Source: Candidatus Tagabacteria bacterium CG09_land_8_20_14_0_10_41_14
GTDB taxonomy: Bacteria > Patescibacteriota > Minisyncoccia > JAHISW01 > Tagabacteraceae
Reading direction: 5' to 3'
NCBI GenBank assembly: GCA_002774055.1
Contig: PEZL01000016.1
Span: forward strand, 1-6,513
Length of the DNA stretch: 6,513 nucleotides
The notes beneath the pieces were generated by a model. It was given only the letters and a program-made list of their open reading frames with translations, made no database searches and was not told the origin of the DNA. Below, in pieces: positions 1-5,601 of this stretch; position 1 is the stretch's first letter; every line of letters starts with the position of its first letter. The position numbers were made by a program, and so were the translations under genes.

Positions 1-90
1 AAAAATAAAAATAGTTGATAGTTGTGGAGAAATCCAAATCAATGATATTATTAAAATATGGATCAGGAAAATAAAAATAATATAAACTAC

Positions 91-122
91 CGTAGAATTA
101 TAGCCATGGCTATGGTTCTACG
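91..122. repeat. Long inverted repeat (16-bp arms, no spacer)
   Basis: Positions 91-106 pair with 107-122 along their whole length. Fourteen pairs are Watson-Crick and two (98-115 and 99-114) are T-G, so a top-strand transcript would fold into a nearly perfect hairpin with a minimal loop. The core 101-112 (TAGCCATGGCTA) is a perfect palindrome. The right arm is followed by a direct repeat of TATGGTTCTAC at 111-121 and 123-133. No T-run follows, so a terminator is unlikely. It may be the end of a small mobile element or a cruciform-prone site. Confidence 0.7.
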
Positions 123-140
123 TATGGTTCTACACTCTAC

Positions 141-295
141 CCACCCGGGTGGCGTGTTCGTCTTGTTTCTTGTAGGACATTAGTTATCGAAATTATTGAA
201 GTTGAACTTCCATAATTTTGTAAATTATTCCAATACGCACGGCGGCCTAGAGCTCGGCTGTGCGAGCACGGCTTAGAGTGTGCGTATTCGTCTTG
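141..295. repeat. Cluster of short palindromes and direct repeats, possible MITE-like element
   Basis: Several symmetric elements lie within 155 bases. There is a perfect 12-bp palindrome (CCACCCGGGTGG, 141-152). A direct repeat CGTRTTCGTCTTG occurs at 153-165 and 283-295 (12 of 13 identical). A perfect 9-bp inverted repeat pairs AATACGCAC at 232-240 with GTGCGTATT at 280-288. Between those arms is a GTGC/GCAC hairpin (260-269), and CGGCYTAGAG recurs at 243-252 and 269-278. The region is GC-richer than its surroundings. No transposase fragment is visible. The density of symmetry suggests a structured repeat or a degraded non-autonomous element, but no function can be assigned. Confidence 0.5.
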
Positions 296-423
296 CTGGA
301 AAGCTTTTCTGTTTTTAACACATCGGCCGGTTCGTAATAAAACAAAATTCGTGATAAAATAAAAATAGGTAATTAAATATTCTGGCGGATTGTAGTATTT
401 GAAAATTATCAATTCCCAATTTT

Positions 424-453
424 TCCCGCTACGCGGGATCTCGCACAGCGAGA
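424..453. repeat. Abutting pair of mini-hairpins with flanking direct repeats
   Basis: Two 15-base hairpins lie directly end to end. In 424-438, TCCCGC pairs with GCGGGA around the loop TAC. In 439-453, TCTCGC pairs with GCGAGA around the loop ACA. The GC-rich block sits in otherwise AT-rich sequence and is bracketed by CAATTTT at 417-423 and 454-460, which resembles a target-site duplication. The caveat is that CAATTTT-like words are common in this spacer. The layout suggests a small dispersed palindromic element (REP or MITE type), not a regulatory site of the downstream operon. Confidence 0.6.
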
Positions 454-540
454 CAATTTTCAATCAAATTCCAATTTTCAATTATCAATTTTTCTCTCTC
501 GTGATTATTTTTGTTTGAAAATTGATTTATTGAAAATTCA

Positions 541-569
541 TTGATAATTGGTTATTGGAAATTGATAAT
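541..569 (+). promoter_or_regulatory. Candidate sigma70-type promoter of the pseudopilin operon
   Basis: TTGATA (541-546, 5/6 of the -35 consensus) is followed after exactly 17 bases by GATAAT (564-569, 5/6 of the -10 consensus). Transcription would start near 576, about three bases before the ATG at 579, giving a leaderless or nearly leaderless mRNA. That agrees with the absence of a Shine-Dalgarno sequence before this ATG. The weakness is that TTGATAATT words are repeated through this spacer, so a match could arise by chance. Confidence 0.35.
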
Positions 570-578
570 TCATTAAAA

Positions 579-2357
579 ATGGGTTTAAATATTAAAAATT
601 CTAGACAAGGTTTTACTTTCATAGAAGTTCTGGTGGGAACTTTTTTGATTTTGGTGGTATTTTTGGGGATTGTCGGCGCCTACCGCCTTGGCATTCAGGC
701 TCTTAATTTGAGCAAGAATAGAATCGCGGCTGCCGCAATTGCCGGCGGCCGGATAGAGATGATAAGAAGTTTGGCTTACCATGAAGTGGGTACGTTGGCC
801 GCGAAATTGCCTTTTAGCAAGGGAGTGTTGGACAGTTCCACTACCACCGTTAGAAACGGAGTTGAATTTGAGATTCAAACTGAAGTTAAGTTTATCTCGG
901 ATGACGCGGATGGAACCGGCGAGAATGACGATTGTGATTTGGATTATAAAAAAGCCCAAGTAAAAGTTATCTGGACCACGATGTTTGGCGGAGAAGTGAA
1001 ATTGGTTACTGACGTGGCTCCCAAGAGTTTGATTGAGGAAATCAACAGCTGTGTTAGCCAGCCTGCCGGACTTCTTTCCGTTGAAGTGTTTGACGCTTTC
1101 GGTTCCTGGGGCGCTGAAAGAGGGGCGCCTTTGATTGAAATCTTTGACCCCGTGACTGATGATTTGGTTGATTTTTTTGAGCCGTTAGGTGGCAAGCACA
1201 ACTTTCCTTTGGCCCCGGGTAACTACCGCGCGGTCGTGTCCAAATCCGGGTACAGCGCTGAAAGAACCTACTCCATAGATGAAATAGCCATTCCGGCGAA
1301 ACCCAACCCAACGGTTTTTGAAAATAAATCAACCAACATAAGTTTTTCCATTGACAAAACAAGTTCTTTTTCCGTGGACACTTTGTCAACTTGGGGAACC
1401 GACAGTTTTTACGACTCTTTTAATGACGAAAGCAAGATCTCGGCCACCTCAAGCGTTGTTGTGGCGGATGGTGAAGTGAATTTGTTTTCAGATCCCGAAA
1501 TTGGATATGTTGATTCCGGTTTTGTGATTTCCAAGACAATTTCCCCTTTTAAGTTGGCTCAATGGTCGGAATTTTTATGGAATGATTTTAAGGAATCAGC
1601 CACAACCACTGTCAGTTATCAGGCGCTTTATTACGGCGGAACGGATTGGCTGGTTATACCCGACGAAGATTTAGCGGGCAATGAATCCGGTTTTGTTGAT
1701 TCTCCTGTGAGTTTAATCGGATTGGCCACCACCACATATCCGGAAATACGCGTTAAGGCCATTCTTTCCACTTCAGACGCGAGCACCACTCCGGCGGTGT
1801 ATTCTTGGCAGGTTTCATGGACTGCCGGAATTGCCACACCGATAGGCAACGCCGAATTTACCTTGCAGGGGGACAAGCTTCTTGGTTATGACAGCGACGA
1901 AGAGCCGGTTTATAAATATTCCGTTGTTCATTTGTCTGATTCCAACGGCCGCAAAGATATTCCTGGTTTGGAGTGGGATTCTTACACTTTTTCGGTTGAC
2001 CCGGAGTCCGGCTTGGATTTGGTTGGTATTGTTCCTTCAGAACATCCGATCGGCCTTCCGCCCGACAGCAGTATAGATGTCAGTTTGTATCTGGATAGTC
2101 AAGATTCTCTCTTGTTGAGCGTTCAGGATTCAATAACCCTGGAGCCGGTTTTTTCCGGCGAGGCGCGGCTCTATAACACGGGGTTGAACTATGACAAAGT
2201 TCAATATACCGATAAAAAAGGGCAGACTTATTTTGTTCCTTTGGAGCCGGCTGTTTACGATTTGGAAGTATCCAGCGCGGGATATTCTTCGGTTTTGACA
2301 AGCGTTTCCGTGAGCGGCGCTAAAACAAAAACAATTAATTTGGAACGCGTGGAATGA
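579..2357 (+). CDS. PilV-like pseudopilin with long multi-domain beta-sandwich tail
   Basis: This is a 592-residue minor pilin/type II secretion-like protein. The N-terminus has the class III signal: a short basic leader ending in G11, then FTFIEV, with F12 at +1 and Glu16 at +5. A hydrophobic helix (about 12-35) follows, then a helical stretch ending in GGRIEMIRSLAY as in PilV/GspI-type proteins. The pilin head (about 65-160) has two cysteines, C119 and C158, that could pair. After it come beta-rich modules: about 165-235, a carboxypeptidase-regulatory/PEGA-like fold with PGNY...KSGY; about 267-416, a module ending in YPEIRVKAILSTSD...SWQVSW; about 417-505; and 510-592, again regulatory-like with PAVYDLEVSSAGY. 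Ordinary PilV/GspI proteins are under 200 residues, so about 400 residues are added, plausibly a surface adhesin. I chose the ATG at 579 over a TTG at 555 because it leaves a normal short leader. The gene overlaps the next by ATGA. The fold assignments come from pattern recognition only. Confidence 0.85.
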   Translation: MGLNIKNSRQGFTFIEVLVGTFLILVVFLGIVGAYRLGIQALNLSKNRIAAAAIAGGRIEMIRSLAYHEVGTLAAKLPFSKGVLDSSTTTVRNGVEFEIQTEVKFISDDADGTGENDDCDLDYKKAQVKVIWTTMFGGEVKLVTDVAPKSLIEEINSCVSQPAGLLSVEVFDAFGSWGAERGAPLIEIFDPVTDDLVDFFEPLGGKHNFPLAPGNYRAVVSKSGYSAERTYSIDEIAIPAKPNPTVFENKSTNISFSIDKTSSFSVDTLSTWGTDSFYDSFNDESKISATSSVVVADGEVNLFSDPEIGYVDSGFVISKTISPFKLAQWSEFLWNDFKESATTTVSYQALYYGGTDWLVIPDEDLAGNESGFVDSPVSLIGLATTTYPEIRVKAILSTSDASTTPAVYSWQVSWTAGIATPIGNAEFTLQGDKLLGYDSDEEPVYKYSVVHLSDSNGRKDIPGLEWDSYTFSVDPESGLDLVGIVPSEHPIGLPPDSSIDVSLYLDSQDSLLLSVQDSITLEPVFSGEARLYNTGLNYDKVQYTDKKGQTYFVPLEPAVYDLEVSSAGYSSVLTSVSVSGAKTKTINLERVE

Positions 2358-3316
2358 AAAAAGGATTAACCATAATTGAAACTTTGGCGGCCATCGGGAT
2401 TTTTACTTTGCTGATGGTAACCGTGAGTTCTCTTATTATTTCAATTTATCGGAGTCAGGATTATAGCTGGCAGCAGGCAATGGCAATTAATGAAGCAAGA
2501 AGGGGGATTGAAATTATGTCAAAAGAAATTAGAGAAGCAAGGGACGCTAGCGACGGCTCTTATGTTATAGAAAAAGCCGAGGACAAGGAGTTTATATTTT
2601 ACAGCGATATTGATGATGATGGTAAGGCCGAAAGGGTGAGGTATTTTTTGGGAACCGTTGGTTCCGGCGGTTTAACCCGGGAGTGCCAGACTTTTTTTAA
2701 GGGTGGCAGCTGCGAGGTTAATTTTTCTGATTTTTTGGAAGGCGATTTGGTTTCCGCTTCGGTTAAGGTTTCGGTTGACGGCGATTTTGGGTGGAAAAAC
2801 CGCGAGTATGCCGAGATTTTTAGCGATGGTGAAAAATTGGGCGATGTTTGCAGGGTCGGTTGTTCTGACTGCCCTTCCACCTGGCAGGGGACGGCCACTT
2901 ACGATGTTACCGGCCGAAGCGCGGATGATAGCGTGAATTTTTTGGCCGATGCGACGAACAAAGTTGACCCTCTTTGTTCTCATTCCATGAAGGCAAGGTT
3001 TGAATTTGAATTTACGGAAGATTTGTCAGCCTTTGCCAGTGAATTTAGAAAAGGAGTGATAGAGCCGGTTGGCGATCCGCCGATTTATCCCGTTGACCAG
3101 GAGGAAATTAGTATTTTGACTTCTTATGTGCGGAACGCGCCTCCAATTTTTGAATATTTTGACGCCGATGGAAACAAGATTATTGGTTATCCCGCCAGAT
3201 TGGCGGATACAAAATTAATGAAACTGCATTTGGTTATTAATGTGAGTCCTGACAGGCCCCCGACTGATTTTGAATTGGAGTCGTTCGTGCAATTAAGAAA
3301 TTTAAAATTAGAGTAA
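2354..3316 (+). CDS. PulJ/PilW-like minor pseudopilin with inserted Cys-rich domain
   Basis: This is a 320-residue pseudopilin, second in the operon, starting within the ATGA overlap so probably translationally coupled. A three-residue leader MKK ends in G4, then LTIIET, with L5 at +1 and Glu9 at +5. A hydrophobic helix spans about 5-30. The helix continues through AINEARRGIEIMSKEIREA (about 45-63), characteristic of GspJ/PilW-type proteins. D85-x-D87-x-D89-G90 resembles a calcium-binding loop, followed by ERVRYFL. The C-terminal part (KGVIEPVGDPPIYP at about 233-246, FEYFDADG, then VINVSPDRPPTDFELESFVQLRNLKLE) is also typical. Between these conserved parts, about 102-230 is extra: a beta-rich stretch with C111, C120, C166, C170, C173 and C208, including CRVGCSDC and ending in SMKARFEFEF. 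It should assemble in a pilus or pseudopilus tip with its neighbours. The family call is firm; the role of the insert is unknown. Confidence 0.85.
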   Translation: MKKGLTIIETLAAIGIFTLLMVTVSSLIISIYRSQDYSWQQAMAINEARRGIEIMSKEIREARDASDGSYVIEKAEDKEFIFYSDIDDDGKAERVRYFLGTVGSGGLTRECQTFFKGGSCEVNFSDFLEGDLVSASVKVSVDGDFGWKNREYAEIFSDGEKLGDVCRVGCSDCPSTWQGTATYDVTGRSADDSVNFLADATNKVDPLCSHSMKARFEFEFTEDLSAFASEFRKGVIEPVGDPPIYPVDQEEISILTSYVRNAPPIFEYFDADGNKIIGYPARLADTKLMKLHLVINVSPDRPPTDFELESFVQLRNLKLE

Positions 3317-4767
3317 TGATAAAACGCAGTAAAAATGAAAAGGCAGGCCTGCCTCGCCGCAAGGCGGGCGCGATTTTGATTTTGGTCTTGGTTTTCGGTT
3401 CGATTTTTGTCTTGCTGATGACTGGGCTTTTCGGCTTCATATTGACCCAATATCGGCACACACTTCAAAAAGCGGCCTGGGAGCAATCATTGCATATTGC
3501 CGAGGCCGGCATTAATTATTATCGCTGGTGCCTTAATCATGAGATGGAAGAGAGCTGTTCTCTTGAAATGGATTATTATGATACATCGGGAAATCCGCTG
3601 GGCGGTTTTTCTTTGACGGATAGCTCAACAGCAGAGTCATGCGGTCAGACCGTTCAGAGGGAAATTACGTCTATTGGCCGGACTGACGCGTACCCCGAAG
3701 CGCAAAGGGCGATAAAGATTTTGTACGCCCGAACCTCAATAGCAAAATACAGTTATATTTTGAACAGCAATGTTTGGGTTGGAGATGACCATGAAATAAG
3801 GGGGTCTTATCATTCAAACGGCGGTATCAGAATGGACGGTGAGAATCAGTCTGTTGTGAGTTCGGCCAGCCCGAACGGTGAATGGATTTGCACTTCTTCG
3901 TTCGGGTGCTCCAGTTGCCCCGTTGATGACGGCTGTTGGATTGACGGTTCTGATTGCAAATGCCCCGGAGTATTCACGACCACTAATAACGCCAAACCGG
4001 ATTTGTTTGAATATCCTGTTCCGTCTTTCAATTTTGAAGGAATTACCGTGGATTTGGCCCGGATGAAAACTGCTGCTCAAACTGGGGGTGGAGTTTATTT
4101 AGAGCCTTCTATTAATAAAAATCCCAGCGGAAAAGGATATCATCTAAAATTTAAAAATAACGGCACTTTTGAAGTTTGGATAATTACTGGCCTTTCCCCT
4201 ACTTATGCTTATAGTTTGGAAGAGGGATGGCATTATGACTATTTTACCATTTCCAGAGAGCATCTTTATAATACTTATTCTATTCCTTCGGCTTGTTCCG
4301 CCATTTTCGTGGAGGATAATTTATGGCCGGAAGGAGTTGTGAAGGGAAAAGTTGTTACCGCGTCGGCAGACCTGCTTGATTCCAATAAAGATACCGACAT
4401 TGTTTTGGCGGGCAATATAAATTATTCCGTAAAAGACGGTTCTGACGGTTTGACCTTGCTTAGCCAGAGGAACGTTTTAATAGGCCCGCAGTCTCCAGAC
4501 CGAATGGAATTGAGAGGGATTTTTGTTGCCCAAAAAGGAAGATTTTCTCGAAATCATTATTGGTGGAATTTTAGAGAGAAATTGGAGATTTACGGCTCAA
4601 TAATTAGTAATGGTCGAGTAGGAACCAAGTGGATATCCGGCAGTACGGTTGTTTCCGGTTACCGGGAAAGAGAAAGTTATTTTGATGCCAATTTGGTTTA
4701 TAATCCGCCTCCTTTTACTCCGTTTATTGATGAGGATTTCAAACTTTTGCGCTGGCAGGAGATTTAA
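3316..4767 (+). CDS. PilX-like pilus assembly protein with Cys cluster and long C-terminal domain
   Basis: This is a 483-residue protein, third in the operon; its ATG shares one base with the preceding TAA (TAATG), so coupling is likely. The leader is 18 residues (basic, ending RRKAG), followed by AILILVLVFGSIFVLLMTGLF as a single membrane helix (about 19-43). The helix continues as TLQKAAWEQSLHIAEAGINYYRW, the typical PilX-like AEAG signature. Glu at +5 is missing (L23), as in GspK/PilX-type members that act without it. The large ectodomain has YILNSNVWVGDDHEIRGSYHSNGGIRMDGENQSVV (about 147-181), then a cluster C192, C198, C201, C207, C214 and C216 containing GCSSCP. A beta-rich C-terminal region follows, with IFVEDNLWPEGVVKG (about 330-344) and GSIISNGRVGTKW (about 427-439). 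I recall this sequence pattern from Patescibacteria pilin clusters. The ectodomain function is not known to me. Confidence 0.8.
   Translation: MIKRSKNEKAGLPRRKAGAILILVLVFGSIFVLLMTGLFGFILTQYRHTLQKAAWEQSLHIAEAGINYYRWCLNHEMEESCSLEMDYYDTSGNPLGGFSLTDSSTAESCGQTVQREITSIGRTDAYPEAQRAIKILYARTSIAKYSYILNSNVWVGDDHEIRGSYHSNGGIRMDGENQSVVSSASPNGEWICTSSFGCSSCPVDDGCWIDGSDCKCPGVFTTTNNAKPDLFEYPVPSFNFEGITVDLARMKTAAQTGGGVYLEPSINKNPSGKGYHLKFKNNGTFEVWIITGLSPTYAYSLEEGWHYDYFTISREHLYNTYSIPSACSAIFVEDNLWPEGVVKGKVVTASADLLDSNKDTDIVLAGNINYSVKDGSDGLTLLSQRNVLIGPQSPDRMELRGIFVAQKGRFSRNHYWWNFREKLEIYGSIISNGRVGTKWISGSTVVSGYRERESYFDANLVYNPPPFTPFIDEDFKLLRWQEI
3340..3369 (+). repeat. Palindromic 21-bp insertion-like block in the PilX-like leader
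   Basis: AGGCAGGCCTGCCT (3341-3354) is a perfect palindrome. Overlapping it, 3351-3369 forms a stem-loop in which GCC-(bulged T)-CGCC pairs with GGCGGGC around a GCAA tetraloop. AAGGCAGGC (3340-3348) recurs 21 bases later as AAGGCGGGC (3361-3369), 8 of 9 identical, so the protein reads KAG-LPRR-KAG. This is what an in-frame 21-bp insertion with a duplicated target would leave. It resembles in style the hairpin pair at 424-453: short GC-rich stems placed end to end. Confidence 0.55.
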
Positions 4768-4796
4768 TTATATCTTCGCTTTGCTTGATATAATTA
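4765..4796. terminator. Inverted repeat at the end of the pilin operon
   Basis: TAATTATATC (4765-4774) and GATATAATTA (4787-4796) form a perfect 10-bp inverted repeat with a 12-base loop. It begins with the TAA stop codon of the PilX-like gene. The stem is A/T-rich and no T-run follows on either strand, so it is a weak terminator candidate. It may instead protect the 3' end of the mRNA or belong to a dispersed repeat together with the hairpin at 4809. Confidence 0.35.
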
Positions 4797-4808
4797 CGTC
4801 GTTCGGTC

Positions 4809-4833
4809 GAAATGATAATTTTATTCTCATTTC
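4809..4833. terminator. Hairpin in the convergent spacer, possible bidirectional terminator
   Basis: Positions 4809-4819 (GAAATGATAAT) pair with 4823-4833 (ATTCTCATTTC) in 10 of 11 positions around a TTT loop; the one mismatch is 4816 against 4826. The hairpin lies between two genes that converge (ends at 4767 and 4871), where termination in both directions is expected. Neither side is followed by a clear T-run, so the evidence is structural and positional only. The stretch 4775-4833 could be a copy of a dispersed intergenic repeat. Confidence 0.35.
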
Positions 4834-4870
4834 TCCCTTACTAGTAATTATAAAATCAGAGAGGTTTTCT

Positions 4871-5539
4871 TCACTTAAATCTCATTGTTTTAAATTTCAG
4901 CATATCCAGAGGGCTCATGGGGGTTATTTTGTTTTTGTGATTTTTTTGCTTGAGCGCTTGCAAGATTGCCTCAACTGTTTTTTCCCGCGCGTCAATTACG
5001 ATGTATCCCCTGTTTAAATCCCTAAGATAATGCGTGTCCGAGGTGGCCACAAGGGGTTTGTCGTATTTTTCCGCGATGAGCCGGGCTTTTTTGTTGAAAT
5101 TGAAAAATTTGTTTGAGAAAACTGTCAGCTCTATGGCGTCAAAAAGGTCTATGTGCCGTACCAATTTTTTAGCGAGACTTACTCGGGGAATATTGGGCAC
5201 AAACGGGTGCGGTGCAATGATAAATATTCGCGGATTTTGTTTTTTGTATTCTTTGAGTTCGTTAAAGGTTTTTATCTCTTCCGCTTTTTTGTCGCAATTG
5301 AGGATTATGACGTGTTTTTTTTCTATTTTCGCTTCAATACCCGGTATCAGAAGTATGTTTTTTTTCTTGGCATAACGCGCGTATTCTTTTTTGTGGGTGA
5401 ATTTATAGTGGCAAGTGATTGCCAACACGTCAAAATTAAGTTTTTTGGCCTCATCAATTAGCTCAAAAGCGCTGTATTTGATTTTGTCTTTTGGGTCGTC
5501 CCCTGTATGTGAATGGAAATTGATTTTGAGTTCCATCAT
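4871..5539 (-). CDS. PHP-domain metal-dependent phosphoesterase
   Basis: This is a 222-residue cytoplasmic protein with no signal peptide, the size of a minimal PHP domain. Metal-ligand motifs appear in the expected order: H9-x-H11 in NFHSHTGDDP, with D14/D15 where other PHP proteins have a third ligand; H44 in LAITCHYKF; E69 in LLIPGIEA; H76 in KKHVIIL; H111 in IIAPHPF; E137 in DAIEL; and D168-x-H170 in VATSDTH. The full set suggests an active tri-metal hydrolase of phosphoester bonds. The end (RGYIVIDAREKTVEAILQALKQKN) looks like the small C-terminal PHP-associated segment. PHP proteins of this type include nucleotide and sugar phosphatases and the RNase AM group; the long insert expected of RNase AM is absent, and the substrate cannot be told. 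Two adjacent ATGs (5537-5539 and 5534-5536) are possible starts, with no clear Shine-Dalgarno. The gene lies 14 bases downstream of a terminator and 62 bases from the methyltransferase, on the same strand. Confidence 0.85.
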   Translation of the reverse strand: MMELKINFHSHTGDDPKDKIKYSAFELIDEAKKLNFDVLAITCHYKFTHKKEYARYAKKKNILLIPGIEAKIEKKHVIILNCDKKAEEIKTFNELKEYKKQNPRIFIIAPHPFVPNIPRVSLAKKLVRHIDLFDAIELTVFSNKFFNFNKKARLIAEKYDKPLVATSDTHYLRDLNRGYIVIDAREKTVEAILQALKQKNHKNKITPMSPLDMLKFKTMRFK

Positions 5540-5553
5540 CTTAATTGTTAATT

Positions 5554-5595
5554 AAAAAACCGCCCCTTGCAACCTTTTGGGCTGCGGGACGGTTT
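5554..5595 (-). terminator. Rho-independent terminator after the methyltransferase gene
   Basis: Read on the minus strand, AAACCGTCCC (5595-5586) pairs with GGGGCGGTTT (5566-5557) with one G-T pair. Inside, GCAGCC (5585-5580) pairs with GGTTGC (5574-5569), again with one G-T pair, around a five-base CAAAA loop; a two-base AA bulge lies on the 3' side. Six T follow directly on the minus strand (5559-5554). The T-run is on the minus-strand 3' side and the hairpin sits 6 bases after the stop codon at 5602-5604, so it should end the methyltransferase transcript. It is also only 14 bases before the PHP start codon, so that gene needs read-through or its own promoter. Confidence 0.85.
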
Positions 5596-5601
5596 AGAAA
5601 T

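Larger units (their letters stand above)
1..578. other. Gene-free, palindrome-rich spacer upstream of the pilin operon
   Basis: No reading frame here looks like a protein. Positions 1-90 are A/T-rich with frequent stops in all frames and show nothing I recognise. Positions 91-300 are locally GC-richer and hold several inverted and direct repeats, listed separately. Positions 300-423 show nothing notable apart from A/T runs. Positions 424-453 hold a pair of mini-hairpins. Positions 400-575 are dominated by the word AATTGATAATT and its reverse complement: AATTATCAATT at 404-414 and 480-490, and the opposite orientation at 540-549 (10 bases) and 560-570. The end of the spacer therefore forms a large, loose, AT-rich inverted repeat. 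A 108-codon minus-strand frame (137-463) crosses the palindromes and resembles no protein, so I treat the region as non-coding. Confidence 0.75.

Noticed and set aside
137..463. Minus-strand frame of 108 codons in the upstream spacer
   Set aside because: It reads through the mini-hairpins and palindromes, has no recognisable motif or Shine-Dalgarno, and has the composition of translated intergenic sequence.
555..578. TTG at 555 as start of the PilV-like protein
   Set aside because: It would add eight residues including acidic ones to the leader, with no ribosome-binding signal, and it falls inside the -10 region of the candidate promoter. The ATG at 579 gives an ordinary basic leader.
4649..5017. 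Plus-strand frame of 122 codons across the convergent spacer
   Set aside because: It overlaps the end of the PilX-like gene and the end of the PHP gene in other frames, both of which have convincing motifs; it has none.
5554..5595. The 5557-5595 hairpin as a plus-strand terminator
   Set aside because: On the plus strand it is followed by only three T and then mixed sequence, and no plus-strand gene ends before it; the T-run is on the minus-strand side.
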